64,000 nucleotides of DNA. It comes from Xanthostigma xanthostigma (taxonomy: Eukaryota > Arthropoda > Insecta > Raphidioptera > Raphidiidae). Below are positions 21,035 through 33,096 of the stretch, one piece after another. The stretch spans positions 34,566,001 through 34,630,000 of the forward strand of contig OY754466.1 of the NCBI GenBank assembly GCA_963575645.1. The letters are read 5' to 3'. The position numbers and the translations under genes were made by a program. The notes beneath the pieces were generated by a model, which ran no database searches, was not told the DNA's origin, and was given only the letters and a program-made list of their open reading frames with translations. Every line of letters starts with the position of its first letter. Position 1 is the first letter of the stretch.

Positions 21035-21590
21035 AATCTTAAAAAAAAAACTTCGGAGAAGTAAAAACTTCGTTCTGTGCTAAATTCAAAAACTTGAGGC
21101 GACTGAATCTTAAGATTATAACTTAAAAAAAAAAGAATTTCGAGGCAGACAAGAAATTGAAATCAAGCTCGAAATTCTGTGCGTAAAACGTCGAAAAAAA
21201 ATGAATTTCGAGGCAGACAAGGAATTGAAATCCAACCTTGAAATTCTGTGCTTATAAAAGCTACAAGAGCAACAGCAAAAAAAAGTGCACAGACGGCGTT
21301 TTTTTAGTGGTAACTAAAGGAGTTATGCGAACACCGTCTCTGCATTTTTTTTTGCTGTTGCTCTTGTAGCTTTTATAAGCACAGAATTTCAAGGTTGGAT
21401 TTCAATTCCTTGTCTGCCTCGAAATTCATTTTTTTTCGACGTCTTACGCACAGAATTTCGAGCTTGATTTCAATTTCTTGTCTGCCTCGAAATTCTTTTT
21501 TTTTAAGTTATAATCTTAAGATTCAGTCGCCTCAAGTTTTTGAATTTAGCACAGAACGAAGTTTTTACTTCTCCGAAGTTTTTTTTTTTA
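21035..21590. repeat. Stem-loop palindrome of element copy 1
   Basis: Two arms of about 250 bp. Each arm holds three modules, a local stem followed by TTCTGTGC: an ACTTC/GAAGT stem, GAATTTCGAG/CTCGAAATTC, and GAATTTCGAGG/CCTTGAAATTC. The loop (about 21290-21340) also pairs through GACGGCG and CACCGTC. Confidence 0.8.
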
Positions 21591-21959
21591 TATATTATAA
21601 TAATCATTATAAAAATCAGCATATGTTTATGTTATATAAATTTCATAATTATAAAGTTAGTGTCACCGTCTTTCGTTTCGACGTATTATGTCACTGAAGA
21701 TAATAATAATAATAGGTATAACTCTTTATTTTCTACCAAAAACATAACAAGTATAGTGTCAGTTGCACATGTAATTAATTGAGATGTCCAAAGAATTTAT
21801 CAAGACAATAATAATATTTCTGTTCATTTAAATAAAATTTTAGGAAATTTATTAGTTTAAATTTTTCGAAAGTAAAAAGGACAATTGTTGTAAATCTTTT
21901 AACAGAATTGCCTAACGACTCGATGTAAAAATTATTGGTTTGCTCCGTGTAATAAACTA
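21591..21959. other. Spacer between element copies 1 and 2
   Basis: AT-rich, no feature recognised apart from an AAT/ATA-rich run near 21700. Confidence 0.4.
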
Positions 21960-22183
21960 ATCGAAGAATCTCGCTAGAGATTCTTTTCTGTGCTAAATGC
22001 CAACGAATCTCTAGCGTATTCTTATACATTGATTTTGCCTTTGTCCCATATAACGCCGTGTATATGAAGCAAGTTTCCAAGTTTTATAGTTCTATGACCA
22101 CGTGACTTTCATAGGACCGATTTTTCGTATCACCCATATATACTTCTGTACCACAATAACAGCTTCTAGTCTGAGTGTGCCCG

Positions 22184-22245
22184 TGGACTAGCGGTAACGA
22201 CGCTAGGCTAGTAATAACTAATAACAGGGTCTTGAGTTCGATTCC
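22184..22245 (+). ncRNA. tRNA-like pol III unit, copy 2
   Basis: A-box TGGACTAGCGG, one base off the other copies, and B-box AGTTCGATTCC. Same position in the element as in copies 1 and 3. Followed by GCCAGCATCATTGG and T-rich sequence. Confidence 0.6.
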
Positions 22246-22825
22246 CGCCAGCATCATTGGAAAATTTGTTTTTCAATTTTTAATTTGTTTTTATGTTTTT
22301 AATTGTTTTTTTAGTTTTAATTTATTTTCTCAATTTTTTCTCATATATTTTTATTTCTTTTTCAATTTTTATTATTTTCTTGTTTTTTGAAAAATTCACT
22401 TTCGTCAAATCTTTTATTAAAAAATAACAAAATATATGATTGAAGTTAGATTTAAATAAATTAATTTATTAAAAAACATATTTATCATAAAAAGTGCAAC
22501 AAAAATTAAAAAGTGAAAAGATTACGAAGTGAAACTTCTTTTTTTAATGCAAAATAAGTATTTTACAAATGATATGAAAAAAAATTTGTATTTTTAATGG
22601 TGGGCTTTGTTCATTGATTTTTTTTCCATGCCTTCAAAATGTGCCTTCATGGAATCTTCAAGAATATCCATATTTCAAATGAATATAAAAAAGAATCATG
22701 TATCACAGAGCATAGACTTGTTATAGCTCATTTTTATTTTTAATAGACTTCACATGGATTGTTTACAAATTGAATGTCATGGTATTCGCATGGAGGTGTG
22801 ATGAGCCGATTGCACCACTAGGTGT

Positions 22826-23022
22826 TGCACCGCGGCAGCACTGAACTACGCGGCAAAATATAAATGCACTTTTGTAGTACTGTTTGTTAAATGAGAAGTA
22901 AAAATCAAAAGTCGATTATTGCAATTTCTATAACCGACTTTTGATTGTTACTTCTTATTTAACAAACTACAAAAGTGCATTTATATTTGGCGCGTAATCA
23001 AGTGCTGCCACGGTATAACTTA
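22826..23022. repeat. Middle hairpin of element copy 2
   Basis: Inverted repeat with core complement AAATGCACTTTTGTAG and CTACAAAAGTGCATTT. It continues through AATCAAAAGTCG/CGACTTTTGATT, with outer arms CCGCGGCAGCACT and AGTGCTGCCACGG. It could be an older MITE trapped in the element or an intrinsic part of it. Confidence 0.7.
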
Positions 23023-23251
23023 CATGTCACGCCCACAAATACATGAGAGACGCGCTCGAAACCACAGTTGCATGGAGTAAGGATCGTGTTGTTTTTTACA
23101 ATACATATTCTAATTTCGGAGATTCATTGCATTTAAATACAACAATATGAACACTTTTATTGCATTTAAATACAACAATATAAAAAATGCACATATGTTT
23201 ATTTTGGAGGAAAAATAAAAATAATGTCTCACACTTTGGAAAAAGACGTGA

Positions 23252-23809
23252 AATCTTAAAAAAAAACTTCGGAGAAGTAAAAACTTCGTTCTGTGCTAAA
23301 TTCAAAAACTTGAGGCGACTGAATCTTAAGATTAGAACTTAAAAAAAAAAAGAATTTCGAGGCAGACAAGAAATTGAAATCAAGCTCGAAATTCTGTGCG
23401 TAAGACGTCGAAAAAAAATGAATTTCGAGGCAGACAAGGAATTGAAATCCAACCTTGAAATTCTGTGCTTATAAAAGCTACAAGAACAACAGCAAAAAAA
23501 GTGCACAGACGGCGTTTTTTTAGTAGTAACTAAAGGAGTTATGCGAACACCGTCTTTGCATTTTTTTTGCCGTTGCTCTTGTAGCTTTTATAAGCACAGA
23601 ATTTCAAGGTTGGATTTCAATTCCTTGTCTGCCTCGAAATTCATTTTTTTTCGACGTCTTACGCACAGAATTTCGAGCTTGATTTCAATTTCTTGTCTGC
23701 CTCGAAATTCTTTTTTTTTTAAGTTCTAATCTTAAGATTCAGTCGCCTCAAGTTTTTGAATTTAGCACAGAACGAAGTTTTTACTTCTCCGAAGTTTTTT
23801 TTTAAGATT
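23252..23809. repeat. Stem-loop palindrome of element copy 2
   Basis: Same architecture as 21035-21590 and 40440-41004, with small substitutions (for example AGTAGTAACT in the loop and GCCGTTGCTC in the right arm). Confidence 0.8.
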
Positions 23810-24438
23810 ACTTATACGATTGAATATTAATAACAACAATAAAACACCAATCTAACATATTTTGTTATTATTTTTGATTTTCAATATCCAAATGGGACGT
23901 TTAATCTTTTTTCAAGAGATTCATGGATATTATGTGATAACAATCTAACTATGAGACAGATGCTCGTTGTAGAGCTTCCTTATACATTGATCTGCGATTG
24001 TATAGTGCCGGCGCTGAGAGATGAAGCCAGGCACCTATGCTATTGCTATGACGCGGTGGCTTCATCTTTCTCCGCGCGTGCTACCAACGTGAAGGAGGGT
24101 AGTCTGCTAACTGCTTAGATTAACTTCAAGCGCGGTAAGACAGAACCTGCGCTGTTTTTATGACATCACGCGAGTACTTCAAGGCTAATGAATCCTGCGG
24201 AAATTGTCTTTATTTTAATTAATTGAGGAAGTTATAATCGAACTGACACTCTCTTACGGAAGGCAATTACCTGAATGAACTAAGCTGAGGAAGTAATAAA
24301 TACTTCTGTTTGATTTGGAATGTTTAGAATGGATGAATGAAATACCAACACTTTTGTTATCGTAGAAGTAGGTTCCTACGTACAGAAAAATATAGATTTT
24401 TTTAGATACAAAAAAATGCGGCAAATTGGACGACGTGA
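23810..24438. other. Tract with a small GC-rich hairpin
   Basis: At 24018-24075 a stem GAGATGAAGCCA / TGGCTTCATCTTTCTC encloses about 27 bases. The surrounding 200 bases (23990-24190) are richer in GC than average. No open frame with a family signature. Confidence 0.4.
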
Positions 24439-24700
24439 CCATTCCAGTTTCAAAAATAGTAAGTATACTTGTTATAATTTATAATAAATAAAACAACATT
24501 TCTGTTAACATGAGCGTGCCGCAGGTAACGGCTAGTAATAAATATTAACTTTACCTACGACAGTTATTTATGGTTACACATATAAAAATAAACCAAAGCA
24601 TTCATAACCCATTTTTGGACATATTGATTAATTGTTTCACAACGAAAGAACAGCTGACTTATTTTCAACATCAATAATTAATGCACAGATTGCAGGGAAT
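24439..24700 (+). repeat. RF1 copy E, partial
   Basis: Starts CCATTCCAGTTTC. It then follows the RF1 wording (AGGTAACGGCTAGTA, AAGAACAGCTGACTTATTTTC) and decays before the terminal hairpin. Confidence 0.55.
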
Positions 24701-25249
24701 TTAGCTTTATTAGTGTACCAAAAATCAGCTTGGCAACTTTTTTTAGTCTAGAAAATAAAGATTTTGTTTTTTTTTCCTTTTGAAGTGCAAACCTCAAAAA
24801 GTAGGAACATAAAAGTAACATTTAATGTTCAATTTCACTTTTTACTGAATATTTTTAATGGTTCTCCATATTACAGTAAGTATAGAAAAAAGAGCATAAA
24901 TTGTTCACACTGAGTATTAAAAATCATATTTTATTGTTTGTTTTACTTGTTTCATAAGTATTTATTTTTCATCTTTTGTTTAAAACATGAAAGTTCATAC
25001 CGTTTTTATTGTCGTTTTATTGACACGCAATATTTTATTAATTTTTTTATGTAACCTGAAAACAGTAAACCAGTAAAAATTTCACTTAATATAAAATTAT
25101 ACAAAGTTTTATATGCAGCGTCAATAAATTTATTTACTTGAAAAAAATATGTAAAATTTTTATTTCCTTTCTTGTAAGCTAATTAATTTTCCTTCCACGT
25201 TTCTAATTCCACGTGGTACTATTTTTTATTTTGGATAATAAATATTATT
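24701..25249. other. AT-rich tract, nothing recognised
   Basis: No gene or repeat terminus was seen. Confidence 0.45.
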
Positions 25250-25984
25250 ATTCAAAGCAATGGCACGTCAATCCGGTGTCGGAGAGGCAACCGGATGGCG
25301 AGTGGTAATCTGGGCCTATGAGTGGTTCAGAACCCCCTGGTAGCGGCCAAAGTGACCCCAAATGGACGGGGGCGGCGATATGGGGGTGGGGCAAAATCGA
25401 AAAATGTTTGAAAAGACAACCGGATAAAAATGCGGTTGCATTGAAGGAAATACCCTAATTATATAATAAATTTTTTTTGCCATCCGAAACACGCAGGCCG
25501 TTTTTGCACTAGCGAATAAAAAAAAAACTGAAAAGGCAACCGCTTCAAAATTAGTGAGCATACTTATTGACACCACCAAACGTTGGAAAAAAATTGCCAT
25601 CCGATCCTGATGGGCAGTTTCGGAGAAACAACCCCTCAAAGTCGCCGAAAAACCCTTTTTTTCGATTTTTTCAACAATAAGTAAAAAACACACACTAAAA
25701 ATTTTTAAAATCGGATGGCATTCGAAATTTATACTGTCCTAAGTACAAATAATAGTGTGTATCAATTCCATCCGATTTCGGTTAAATTTACCCCTATTTA
25801 GCCACCCCCAAAACTCATGAAAATAACAATTTTATGCAGCGTATGGCATTATTAGTGTATTTGCCATAAGGCACTTACACTATTGGCGTCGGTCGGATGG
25901 TGGGACCTAGGGGTCGGACCAAAATTTCTCGACGTTTCATAGCCTCCTAAACACTTTGGCACCATTTTTGGAAAAGTATGTTTA

Positions 25985-26048
<64 letters not shown>

Positions 26049-27144
26049 GGTACGGGCAATAACTTTCGAAGGAGTTAATTGATTTTAACGAAATTTGGAC
26101 CACATCTTAAAATCCATCACCGGACGAAGCCTATTTAAAATGGGCCCAATCGGGCCACTTTAAGGGTGGGATTTAGGGGTTGAAAAATATTTTTGGGCCC
26201 AAAAATACCGAAAAATTTCTCCGAATCGTTTCAAAATTGAAATTTAACCCTTTAGTAATGATTAAAATGTGCTACCAAAATTTTATTAAAATCGGCCCGA
26301 CAGGACCGGACTTAAAAATTTTATGAAAACATTAATTTGTAGATATGGATTTACTTAGTGCAGGGTGAATTTAATTTGGTAAATTGATAGTAATATTGAA
26401 ATTAAGAAAAAAAATATTATTTTAAGGGATGTATTAAGTTAAAATTTTTATTTTGTCCAAAACCAAAAGGGTTAAGTTCACATAATAAAGCCACACTGCC
26501 AGTGTAAGCAAATACACTATATTGTCGGCAGGGTTTGGTACTGCGACCCGAGTTTTTTTTATTGTTATTGAGTTTTGGGGGTTGGCTAAATAGGGGTAAA
26601 TTTAATCGAAATCGGATGGCATTGATACACACTATTATTTGTACTCACTACTCAGGACAGTATAAATTTCGAATGCCATCCGATTTGAACAATTTTTAGT
26701 GTGTGTTTTTTACTTATTGTTGAAAAAATCGAAAAAAAGGGTTTTTCGGCGACTTTGAGGGGTTATTTCTCCGAAACTGCCCATCAGGATCGGATGGCAA
26801 TTTTTTTCCAACGTTTGGTGGTGTCAATAAGTATGCTCACTAATTTTTAATCGTTTGCCTTTTCAGTTTTTTTTTTATTCGCTAGTGCAAAAACGGCCTG
26901 CGTGTTTCGGTTGGCAAAAAAAATTTATTATATAATTAGGGTATTTCCTTCAATGCAACCGCATTTTTATCCGGTTGCCTTTTCAAACATTTTTCGATTT
27001 TGCCCCACCCCCATATCGCCGCCCCCGTCCATTTGGAGTCACTTTGGCCGCTACCAGAGGGTTCTGTACCACTCATAGGCCCAGATTACCACTCGCCATC
27101 CGGTTGCCTCTCCGACACCGGATTGACGTGCCATTGCTTTGAAT
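25250..27144. mobile_element. 1.9-kb palindromic element with motif-studded arms
   Basis: Arms of about 560 bp (25250-25810 and 26570-27144) start ATTCAAAGCAATGGCACGTC and are complementary throughout, with scattered differences, so this is not an assembly fold-back. Within the arms CATCCG (usually GCCATCCG) and GGTTGCC or GGCAACC recur many times in both orientations, which resembles subterminal transposase-binding repeats. The centre (25810-26570) is not symmetric. It holds a TA microsatellite and phrases such as AACTTTCGAAGGAGTTAATT. No transposase is encoded. Superfamily unknown. Target duplication not settled. Confidence 0.8.
25984..26048. repeat. TA microsatellite
   Basis: Uninterrupted TA dinucleotides at the centre of the 1.9-kb palindrome. 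Confidence 0.9.
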
Positions 27145-29560
27145 ATATTAATCGTAATAATCTATAACATAGCAACGCGTTTCTTCGCATTGTCTCCGCA
27201 ATAATAGATATTTACAGTTGCGCATGATTGCATCAATAAAAATTAATACGGTTGTTTTGTGATTTGTGAGCCGAGTAAAGCTATTAAGAATTTCTTGGAT
27301 ATATGAGATGAAGAATTAGGTTTTATTGTTATTCTAACTGTAACTCTGTAACTCGAAATTCAGATCTCGTGAACTCTACATCTCGAAGTAAGCGATAAGT
27401 GCACCTTAAAGTTTATTGCCTGTTACGGACTCTAACTGGAAGTAATAGAATCCTTGATAAGTCATAAACTCCATATCTTGGAATTGGTAGTATCTCCCCT
27501 GAAGTTTGAATAATAGAGTTTCTACTATATTTTATGAAAATACTTTTTTCAATTCATGCCTTTCTTTACTGTCAGCTGTTAGGAAACATACATTGCTAGA
27601 CGTACCGGTGCAATGTAATAGAAAAACAAAAATTCTATCTCATCTACCGCGAAAGTGGAAATTTAGAGTTTAAATCTCGACGCTAAACCAACTTTCCAGT
27701 TTGATGAAATTAAATAGTATACTTAGAACAGAAAAAAACAAAAAAATTTAATTTTTTTGCAACCAGAACAAATCCCACAATTTTTTTTCCAAAAATCCTA
27801 AAATTCGTTTCTTCGTAGTTATTTTGTTAAAACAAAAAAAAAAACTGTTCGATTTATTTTAATAAAATTTAAGTATCATATTGACGTTAATAATAGACTT
27901 CTATTGGCACCCTAACCAAGTTGAAGATGTTTCTTATTGGCGATATTTCATGTAAAATCCACTTTTTGCATAATTTTTGTTTAAATAAAAGAAAAGGCTG
28001 AACCGATTTTGAGAAGATTTCTTCCGGATCATACTTACGGTAGTATGCTTCGATTGATACCCTAACGAAGTCGAAGTAACATTATATAACAGACCCGCAG
28101 ACCCACTTATTTTTTATTTCTGCTTTAGACCTTGATGCAGATTTACTTTTTATAAATTAATTGTTGTACTTTGCCGTATTTGAAGTGTTGAGCAATTGGA
28201 AACTTGTGAAACAGCCCACTAATACACTACTTTCGAATCTTATAAAAGTCATCGTATTAAATCATTCTTACGTGTCATTTTTTTTAGTTGAATTTGTATT
28301 AAAAAATGAAATTATCGAATGTTTACACCAACGCATTTTTAGAAATGATTCCATAAGTCATTTTCTATGACAACATACCATAAATTGCCCGTTGTTGGCG
28401 TTGTACTACAATTATAATGGAATATCGAAATGAAAACCATTTGCAAGACCACACAAATAAACTGGTTGATTTGTTTTCACACAGCTGCAAAATTCCAATC
28501 CTTTATAATAATTTGCTCATAATTATTCAATAAGTTGTGCATCGTTTAGTGCGAAAATTCTATCTCGGTTTTTTTATAAGAGAATATTTTTAAGGGTTTT
28601 CCTACAAAATTTTTTTGAATTGAAAATTGTGTTATACTTACTAAAGAAAAAACTAGTCTGACTCAATATTGGGTAGATACTAGTTAACACTAATGCTACA
28701 ATAGAGAGTAAAGACTACTGTAGTTACCTAATTGACTCAGAAATATTCACGATTTTTATTTTTATTTAGAGACTGTCAGTGGTGTCAGAGAACTGACACA
28801 AAGTGAAGCTCAAAATTTTCACGCATAAATAATAAGTATGTATATTTAAAAATTGCAACACTATATTTAATTGTACGGTTAATGTTTGAAATTTAACAGC
28901 GCTGTACACATCTAACAGAGGTTTCAGAATCGCGCCATAAGTATTGTTTTGACAAAAAATTGTACCTATTAGTGTAGTTTTACATATTACAATATATCCA
29001 GGGCATAGATTTTTGTAGGTGATATTTTAAAAATATTGTATTTTGCATAATTATTTGAATATTTTAGAGTATCAGCTCTTTAGAAAATGTAACTAGTTTA
29101 AAGTTTGATAAAAATAATATGCAAGTTATTTATATTATAGTTGAAAATTCACTAGGACACGAATATTTTGTAGAGTCGCCCATTTCACGATAATTGATCA
29201 CATAATTAATTTCCAGCTAGAATTGCCAACTGTCCCGTATCTTGCGGAACGTCCCGTTTCCAAGACAATTTTCAGCTGTTCCGGTCAAAACCCTTGCGGG
29301 GCGCAGTTTGTCGTCGAAATAAATTGGTAACACTTTTTGGTGTAAAAAAATAATGCCCCAGCAGCGTTATGCAAGTATAGTTCAATTAACGAAAGAGTAC
29401 GTATGAAAGTTTGCTCCAAGCAAGCTTCTTCCACTACTTCTCTCACCCGTTGGTAAACGGGTGAGAATTGCGAAATAGAATAATATTTTACCAATTAATT
29501 TTCTTTTTATTTATTATTATGTATTTGTTTGTTAATTATTATCATTTTCTTTATTATTCA
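27145..29560. other. Long tract without a recognised gene
   Basis: At 27330-27540 phrases such as GTAACTCGAAATT and GATAAGTCATAAACTCC suggest a decayed pogo/Tigger MITE. At 27900-28080 repeat-like wording (GACCCGCAGACCCACTT). Near 29220-29300 an odd repetition of CCCGTATC, CCCGTTTCC and CTGTTCCGG. No exon seen. Confidence 0.35.
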
Positions 29561-29653
29561 ATTGAATTTTATTGCGTAGCTAAGGAAAAGTATTGAATTT
29601 TGCTGCGTAGCTAAGGAAAAGTATTGAATTTTGCTGCGTAGCTAAGGAAAAGT
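29561..29653. repeat. Tandem repeat, 3 x 31 bp
   Basis: Units at 29561, 29592 and 29623: ATTGAATTTT, then (A/G)(T/C)TGCGTAGCTAAGGAAAAGT. Units 2 and 3 are identical and unit 1 differs at two bases. Confidence 0.9.
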
Positions 29654-30960
29654 AATTTTGACGACATAACATAAGAGAGAGACAGTTTATGTAACAATAC
29701 TTTATATCGCCCACCAGCAGTTGAGTTTAAGAGAATTTTTTTCACTTGTCACATAAAAGTAGATAAAAAAACGAAAAAAATGGCGTGTGATTTAGGTCGA
29801 TACGTCAATTAGAACCACAGTTATGGAAGATTAAAAAAAAAATCGTTTTCCCCCTCTCCTGCCGGTTCTAATTGACCCACCGCGTCCAGCTTCCGGTGAA
29901 AAGAATGGGTCTTTAGTGCCTTTGCTATAAAAAGAAAATTAAGCTCCTAGCTGCAATGGTTTTTTAAAAAATGGCATTCAATTTTTCAAAATTTCGCGCA
30001 CTAAAATGGCGATATCTCGCAAACGAGTTGTCTGATTAGACCTGATCTTACGTGGATTCCTTTTCTCTACAACTTTTGTTGGAACATGTTTTTTCCCGAT
30101 AATAATTGCTGAGTTATGGGGCAAAAACGGGTTTTCCGGAACTTTCAAGCGGCATATCCTCCGCCGCCCCTTCCGACATGCAGTCACAAATTGTACCAAA
30201 ATATTGGGGGAGCTCGCTCTACAGTTTTTGTAGGAAACATTTTTCGATTCGAAACACACCGATTTGAAATTCCCAATCCACTCCACTATCAATGGACAAT
30301 TGGCTTTTTTATATACTCAATAATATCATAATAGTTTATAAAAATGTTGCTTAAAATATGTCCGCTGTTAGGAAACGAGTGCGAAATTCAGTGTCCAATT
30401 GAAAATGAAACATGAAAAAACGTAAAGAATCTCCTCTTATCATCATTAGTTAGAATTTTGTATAGATGTGTATTAAAATGTCTGTACCTATATGAATATC
30501 GTTGCATACTTGACTGTTCCGCGGAAAAACTTCAAGTCCCGCTTATCCATCCAAAAAATCCCGGAAAATCATTTTTACGATCGGAAACCGTATTTCTAGC
30601 CACCACTTTGTAGATTTATTGCGTGACACAATACTTTCTACTGTTGTACCAATATGGTTGTATGAAAAATAATTATATTCGCAGGTGTGACTTCAGTGCC
30701 AAAAATGTGCTCTAGGCATATCTAAATTGTTTTAATGGTTTGCGGTGATTAATTGTAGATTATTATTATGAAATCCGTTACTGGCACGTCCTTGAAAATC
30801 CAATTATCAAAAGTTAAATTGTCTCAGATAAATTGCTCCAAACATTTGTCTGGACATAAAGTAATTAAATATTATTTCACGAGTAGGCATTCAAGAAAAT
30901 AAATTAACGAATATGCCTTAAATTTTTATTCGCCTTTCTGAACTGTTTACAAAGCTTATA
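29654..30960. other. Repeat-like tract without a gene
   Basis: 29760-30310 has long purine- and T-rich phrases (GGCGATATCTCGCAAACGAG; AATTGCTGAGTTATGGGGC) typical of interspersed repeats, with open frames on both strands that show no domain. 30500-30600 has CCCGCTTATCC, ATCCCGGAAAA and GGAAACCGTATTTCTAG, echoing wording at 29220. Confidence 0.35.
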
Positions 30961-31473
30961 CAGTAGAACCTCAATAAGTTCAAACCTCTGTAACTTAAAA
31001 ACATTTTGAATTCCCGTCCCTTCATCAAAACCTAAAACCTCCATTACTTAAAGCACTAAACCTAGGTAACTTAAACAAATATTTTGAGTGTTAGCCCTCG
31101 ATAACTTAAAATTATATTTCGGTGACCTCCATAACTTAAAGTATTATCAATAAGTAATCGTGAACAGGTATACAAACAAAAGGTTTTGCCAATAACTTTA
31201 TTAATTTTCACTTCAGTCTTTCACTAAATCGCTTTACTTATTTCTGTGCGCATGAAATATTATCTAATGAGTGATAAAATTAATCTTAAATTGAACACAG
31301 TAACATATTCTGAGAATTTAAGAGCAATCGAAATTATTAGGACAGTTGAGTTCGTTCAGTTAAAAATTGAACTTCCAAAACGTCTCTAACTTCAACTCTC
31401 GATAAGTAAAAAACTCGATAACTTAAATTTTTCAACGTTTCCCTTGAACTTTAAACTTATCGAGGTTCTACTG
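30961..31473. mobile_element. pogo/Tigger-type MITE, 513 bp
   Basis: Starts CAGTAGAACCTCAATAAGTT and ends with AACTTATCGAGGTTCTACTG, with TA on each side. The CAGTAGAACCTCGATAA style is characteristic of pogo/Tigger elements of the Tc1/mariner superfamily. The interior repeats TAACTTAAA many times, extending the terminal motif inward. No transposase. Confidence 0.85.
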
Positions 31474-31862
31474 TAAATGAATTTATAAGAATTGTGGTCT
31501 AGGCTCAAAAATAGTGTCATAAAAGCAAATATAAAAATTCAATCAGTTTGTGATGTGCTTTATAAAATAAAAATAGTTTTTTTTAAATTATTTTTGAATT
31601 GTCTATCATATTTTTATAGTAATGTGGTTATATGTCATAGCATTGCGAACATCCCTGTAAGTCAACTAGTAGTTTTAAATTATCTCTGCGTCTTGTTTAG
31701 TCCGGTCAAAATAGACAAAAAAGTGGTAGTTTACAATAATTCGCATAAAGCTGAAAATTGGTACAGGTCTTAGGTATACACTATTACAAATGCAATATCA
31801 AAAGTATCTTGCATCTATTAAAAAAAATTTGAAAAGAAGTTTGACCCTGCAGGCCATCCCTG
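31474..31862. other. Tract left of the 1.2-kb TIR element
   Basis: 31764-31800 (GGTACAGGTCTTAGG, ATTACAAATGCAATATCAAA) is the complement of 33805-33850. The nested elements from 31863 to 33770 therefore sit within a larger, older inverted repeat. Confidence 0.5.
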
Positions 31863-31974
31863 TAACTTCCCGCTATTTTCGAGTTCAAAACGCTCAAAAG
31901 TATATAAAATATAGCAAGAAGTTTATTTTTTAGCTCTTCGAGCTCAAAAAAAAAACACACTTTGTTACGAAATT

Positions 31975-32690
31975 TTCGTTCACTATATCTCATGAACAAA
32001 TGAACAGATTTTGATGCAATTTGCGGCAGTCGACTCAATTTTTTATCCTAAAAAAGTAATTTATTACAGAAAAATCGATCTCTTAGGAATTTTACGAGCA
32101 ATTTAAAAAAAACACTTTTTTACAAATTTTTCGTTCACGATATCTCGTGAACAAATGAGCCGATTTTGATGCGGTTTGCGTCGATCGACGCAGTTTTTTT
32201 AACCTAAGAAAGTAAATTATTACAAAAAATCGATTTGATAAGAATTTTACGAGTAATTATAAAAAATTACTTTTTTCCGAATTTTTCGTTCACGTTATCT
32301 CATGAACAAATGAACCAATTTTGATCTGGTTTGCGGCGATCGACGCAGTTTTTTAACCTAAGAAAGTAAATTATTACAAAAAAATCGATTTGATAAGAAT
32401 TTTACGAGTAATTATAAAAAATTATTTTTCTCATAATTTTTCGTTCACGTTATCTCATGAACAAATGAACCAATTTTGATCTGGTTTGCGGCAATCGACG
32501 CAGTTTTTTTAGCCTAAGAAAGTAATTTATTACAAAAAAATCGATCTGATAACAATTTTAAGAATCATTTTAAAAAAACACTTTTTTACGATTTTTTCGT
32601 TCACGGTATCTCGTGAACAAATGAACCGATTTTGATGCGGTTTGCGGAAATCGACGCAGTTTGTTAAGGAGAAGAGCTGATTAGATTTTG
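31975..32690. repeat. Tandem array of 155-bp units
   Basis: The anchor TTCGTTCAC occurs at 31975, 32130, 32285, 32440 and 32596, giving spacings of 155, 155, 155 and 156. Each unit carries TATCTC(A/G)TGAACAAATGA, GATTTTGAT and TCGACGCAG or close variants. The units have diverged unevenly. Units 3 and 4 are most alike. Confidence 0.9.
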
Positions 32691-32893
32691 GAATTATTCG
32701 GTTTAGTAGTTTAGAAAATATTTTACAAAAACAAATTTTGAAAAATTTTTGAAACTTATTTTTTTAAGATTTCTCAAAATTTTTTGGGCCGAATCATTTC
32801 AAATTTTCAGGAAGTCTAAGTTCACCAAGATCACGTTAGATGCCGCAAACCGCGTTTCAGTTCGGACACTCCGTTCAAAAGATATAAAGGGTT

Positions 32894-32901
<8 letters not shown>

Positions 32902-32938
<37 letters not shown>
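32902..32938. repeat. AC microsatellite
   Basis: Run of AC dinucleotides between ATAC flanks inside the 1.23-kb element. Confidence 0.9.
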
Positions 32939-32941
<3 letters not shown>

Positions 32942-33096
32942 TACAGCCCTACGGACATCATCGCCAAAATAGTTTTAATAGCTTCCTAGGACCTCAAAAC
33001 GTCGAGATCTGGCGAAAACTCGATTTTCGAAAATCGGCGTGAAACCAATACCTAACTTCCCGATTTTTGAAAAAAAAAAAGCGGGAAGTTAAAAAT

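Larger units (their letters stand above)
20461..21590 (+). mobile_element. Hairpin-array element, copy 1 (internally deleted)
   Basis: Starts ATCGAAGAATCTCGCTAGAG. It has the tRNA-like unit (20687-20750) but lacks the 1-kb middle present in copies 2 and 3. In its place a 105-base inverted piece (20780-20885, centred on GAATATTATTC) joins directly to the stem-loop palindrome at 21035-21590. It encodes no protein. Open frames running through the palindrome are by-products of the repeated sequence. See copy 3 for the full structure. Confidence 0.8.
21960..23809 (+). mobile_element. Hairpin-array element, copy 2 (full length)
   Basis: Same organisation as copy 3 at 39150-41004: leading stem GAATCT/AGATTC followed by TTCTGTGC, tRNA-like unit, T-rich tract, middle hairpin at 22826-23022, then the stem-loop palindrome 23252-23809. 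The two full copies differ at scattered bases only, suggesting recent mobility. The shared sequence starts at ATCGAAG and ends at AAGATT. Target duplications could not be fixed by eye. Confidence 0.8.
31863..33091. mobile_element. 1.23-kb element with TAACTTCCCGC ends and an internal tandem array
   Basis: Ends TAACTTCCCGCT (31863) and AGCGGGAAGTTA (33080-33091) are perfect inverted repeats. The interior has five tandem units of 155 bp, a unique segment, an AC microsatellite (about 32902-32938), and a right-hand block (AGGACCTCAAAACGTCGAGA, TCGATTTTCGAAAATCGGC). A partial copy of that right-hand block lies at 53230-53400. Non-coding. Class not assigned. Confidence 0.7.

Noticed and set aside
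25316..26103. Open frames of 83-125 codons in the 1.9-kb palindrome
   Set aside because: They run through inverted-repeat arms and the TA microsatellite (giving a long Ile/Tyr run). No domain, no splice context.
29978..30331. Opposed open frames of 71 and 104 codons
   Set aside because: Both strands open across repeat-like wording; no domain, no splice sites of quality.
29561..32690. Tandem units suggesting a CRISPR-like array
   Set aside because: The units abut without unique spacers, and the setting is eukaryotic. They are ordinary tandem repeats.
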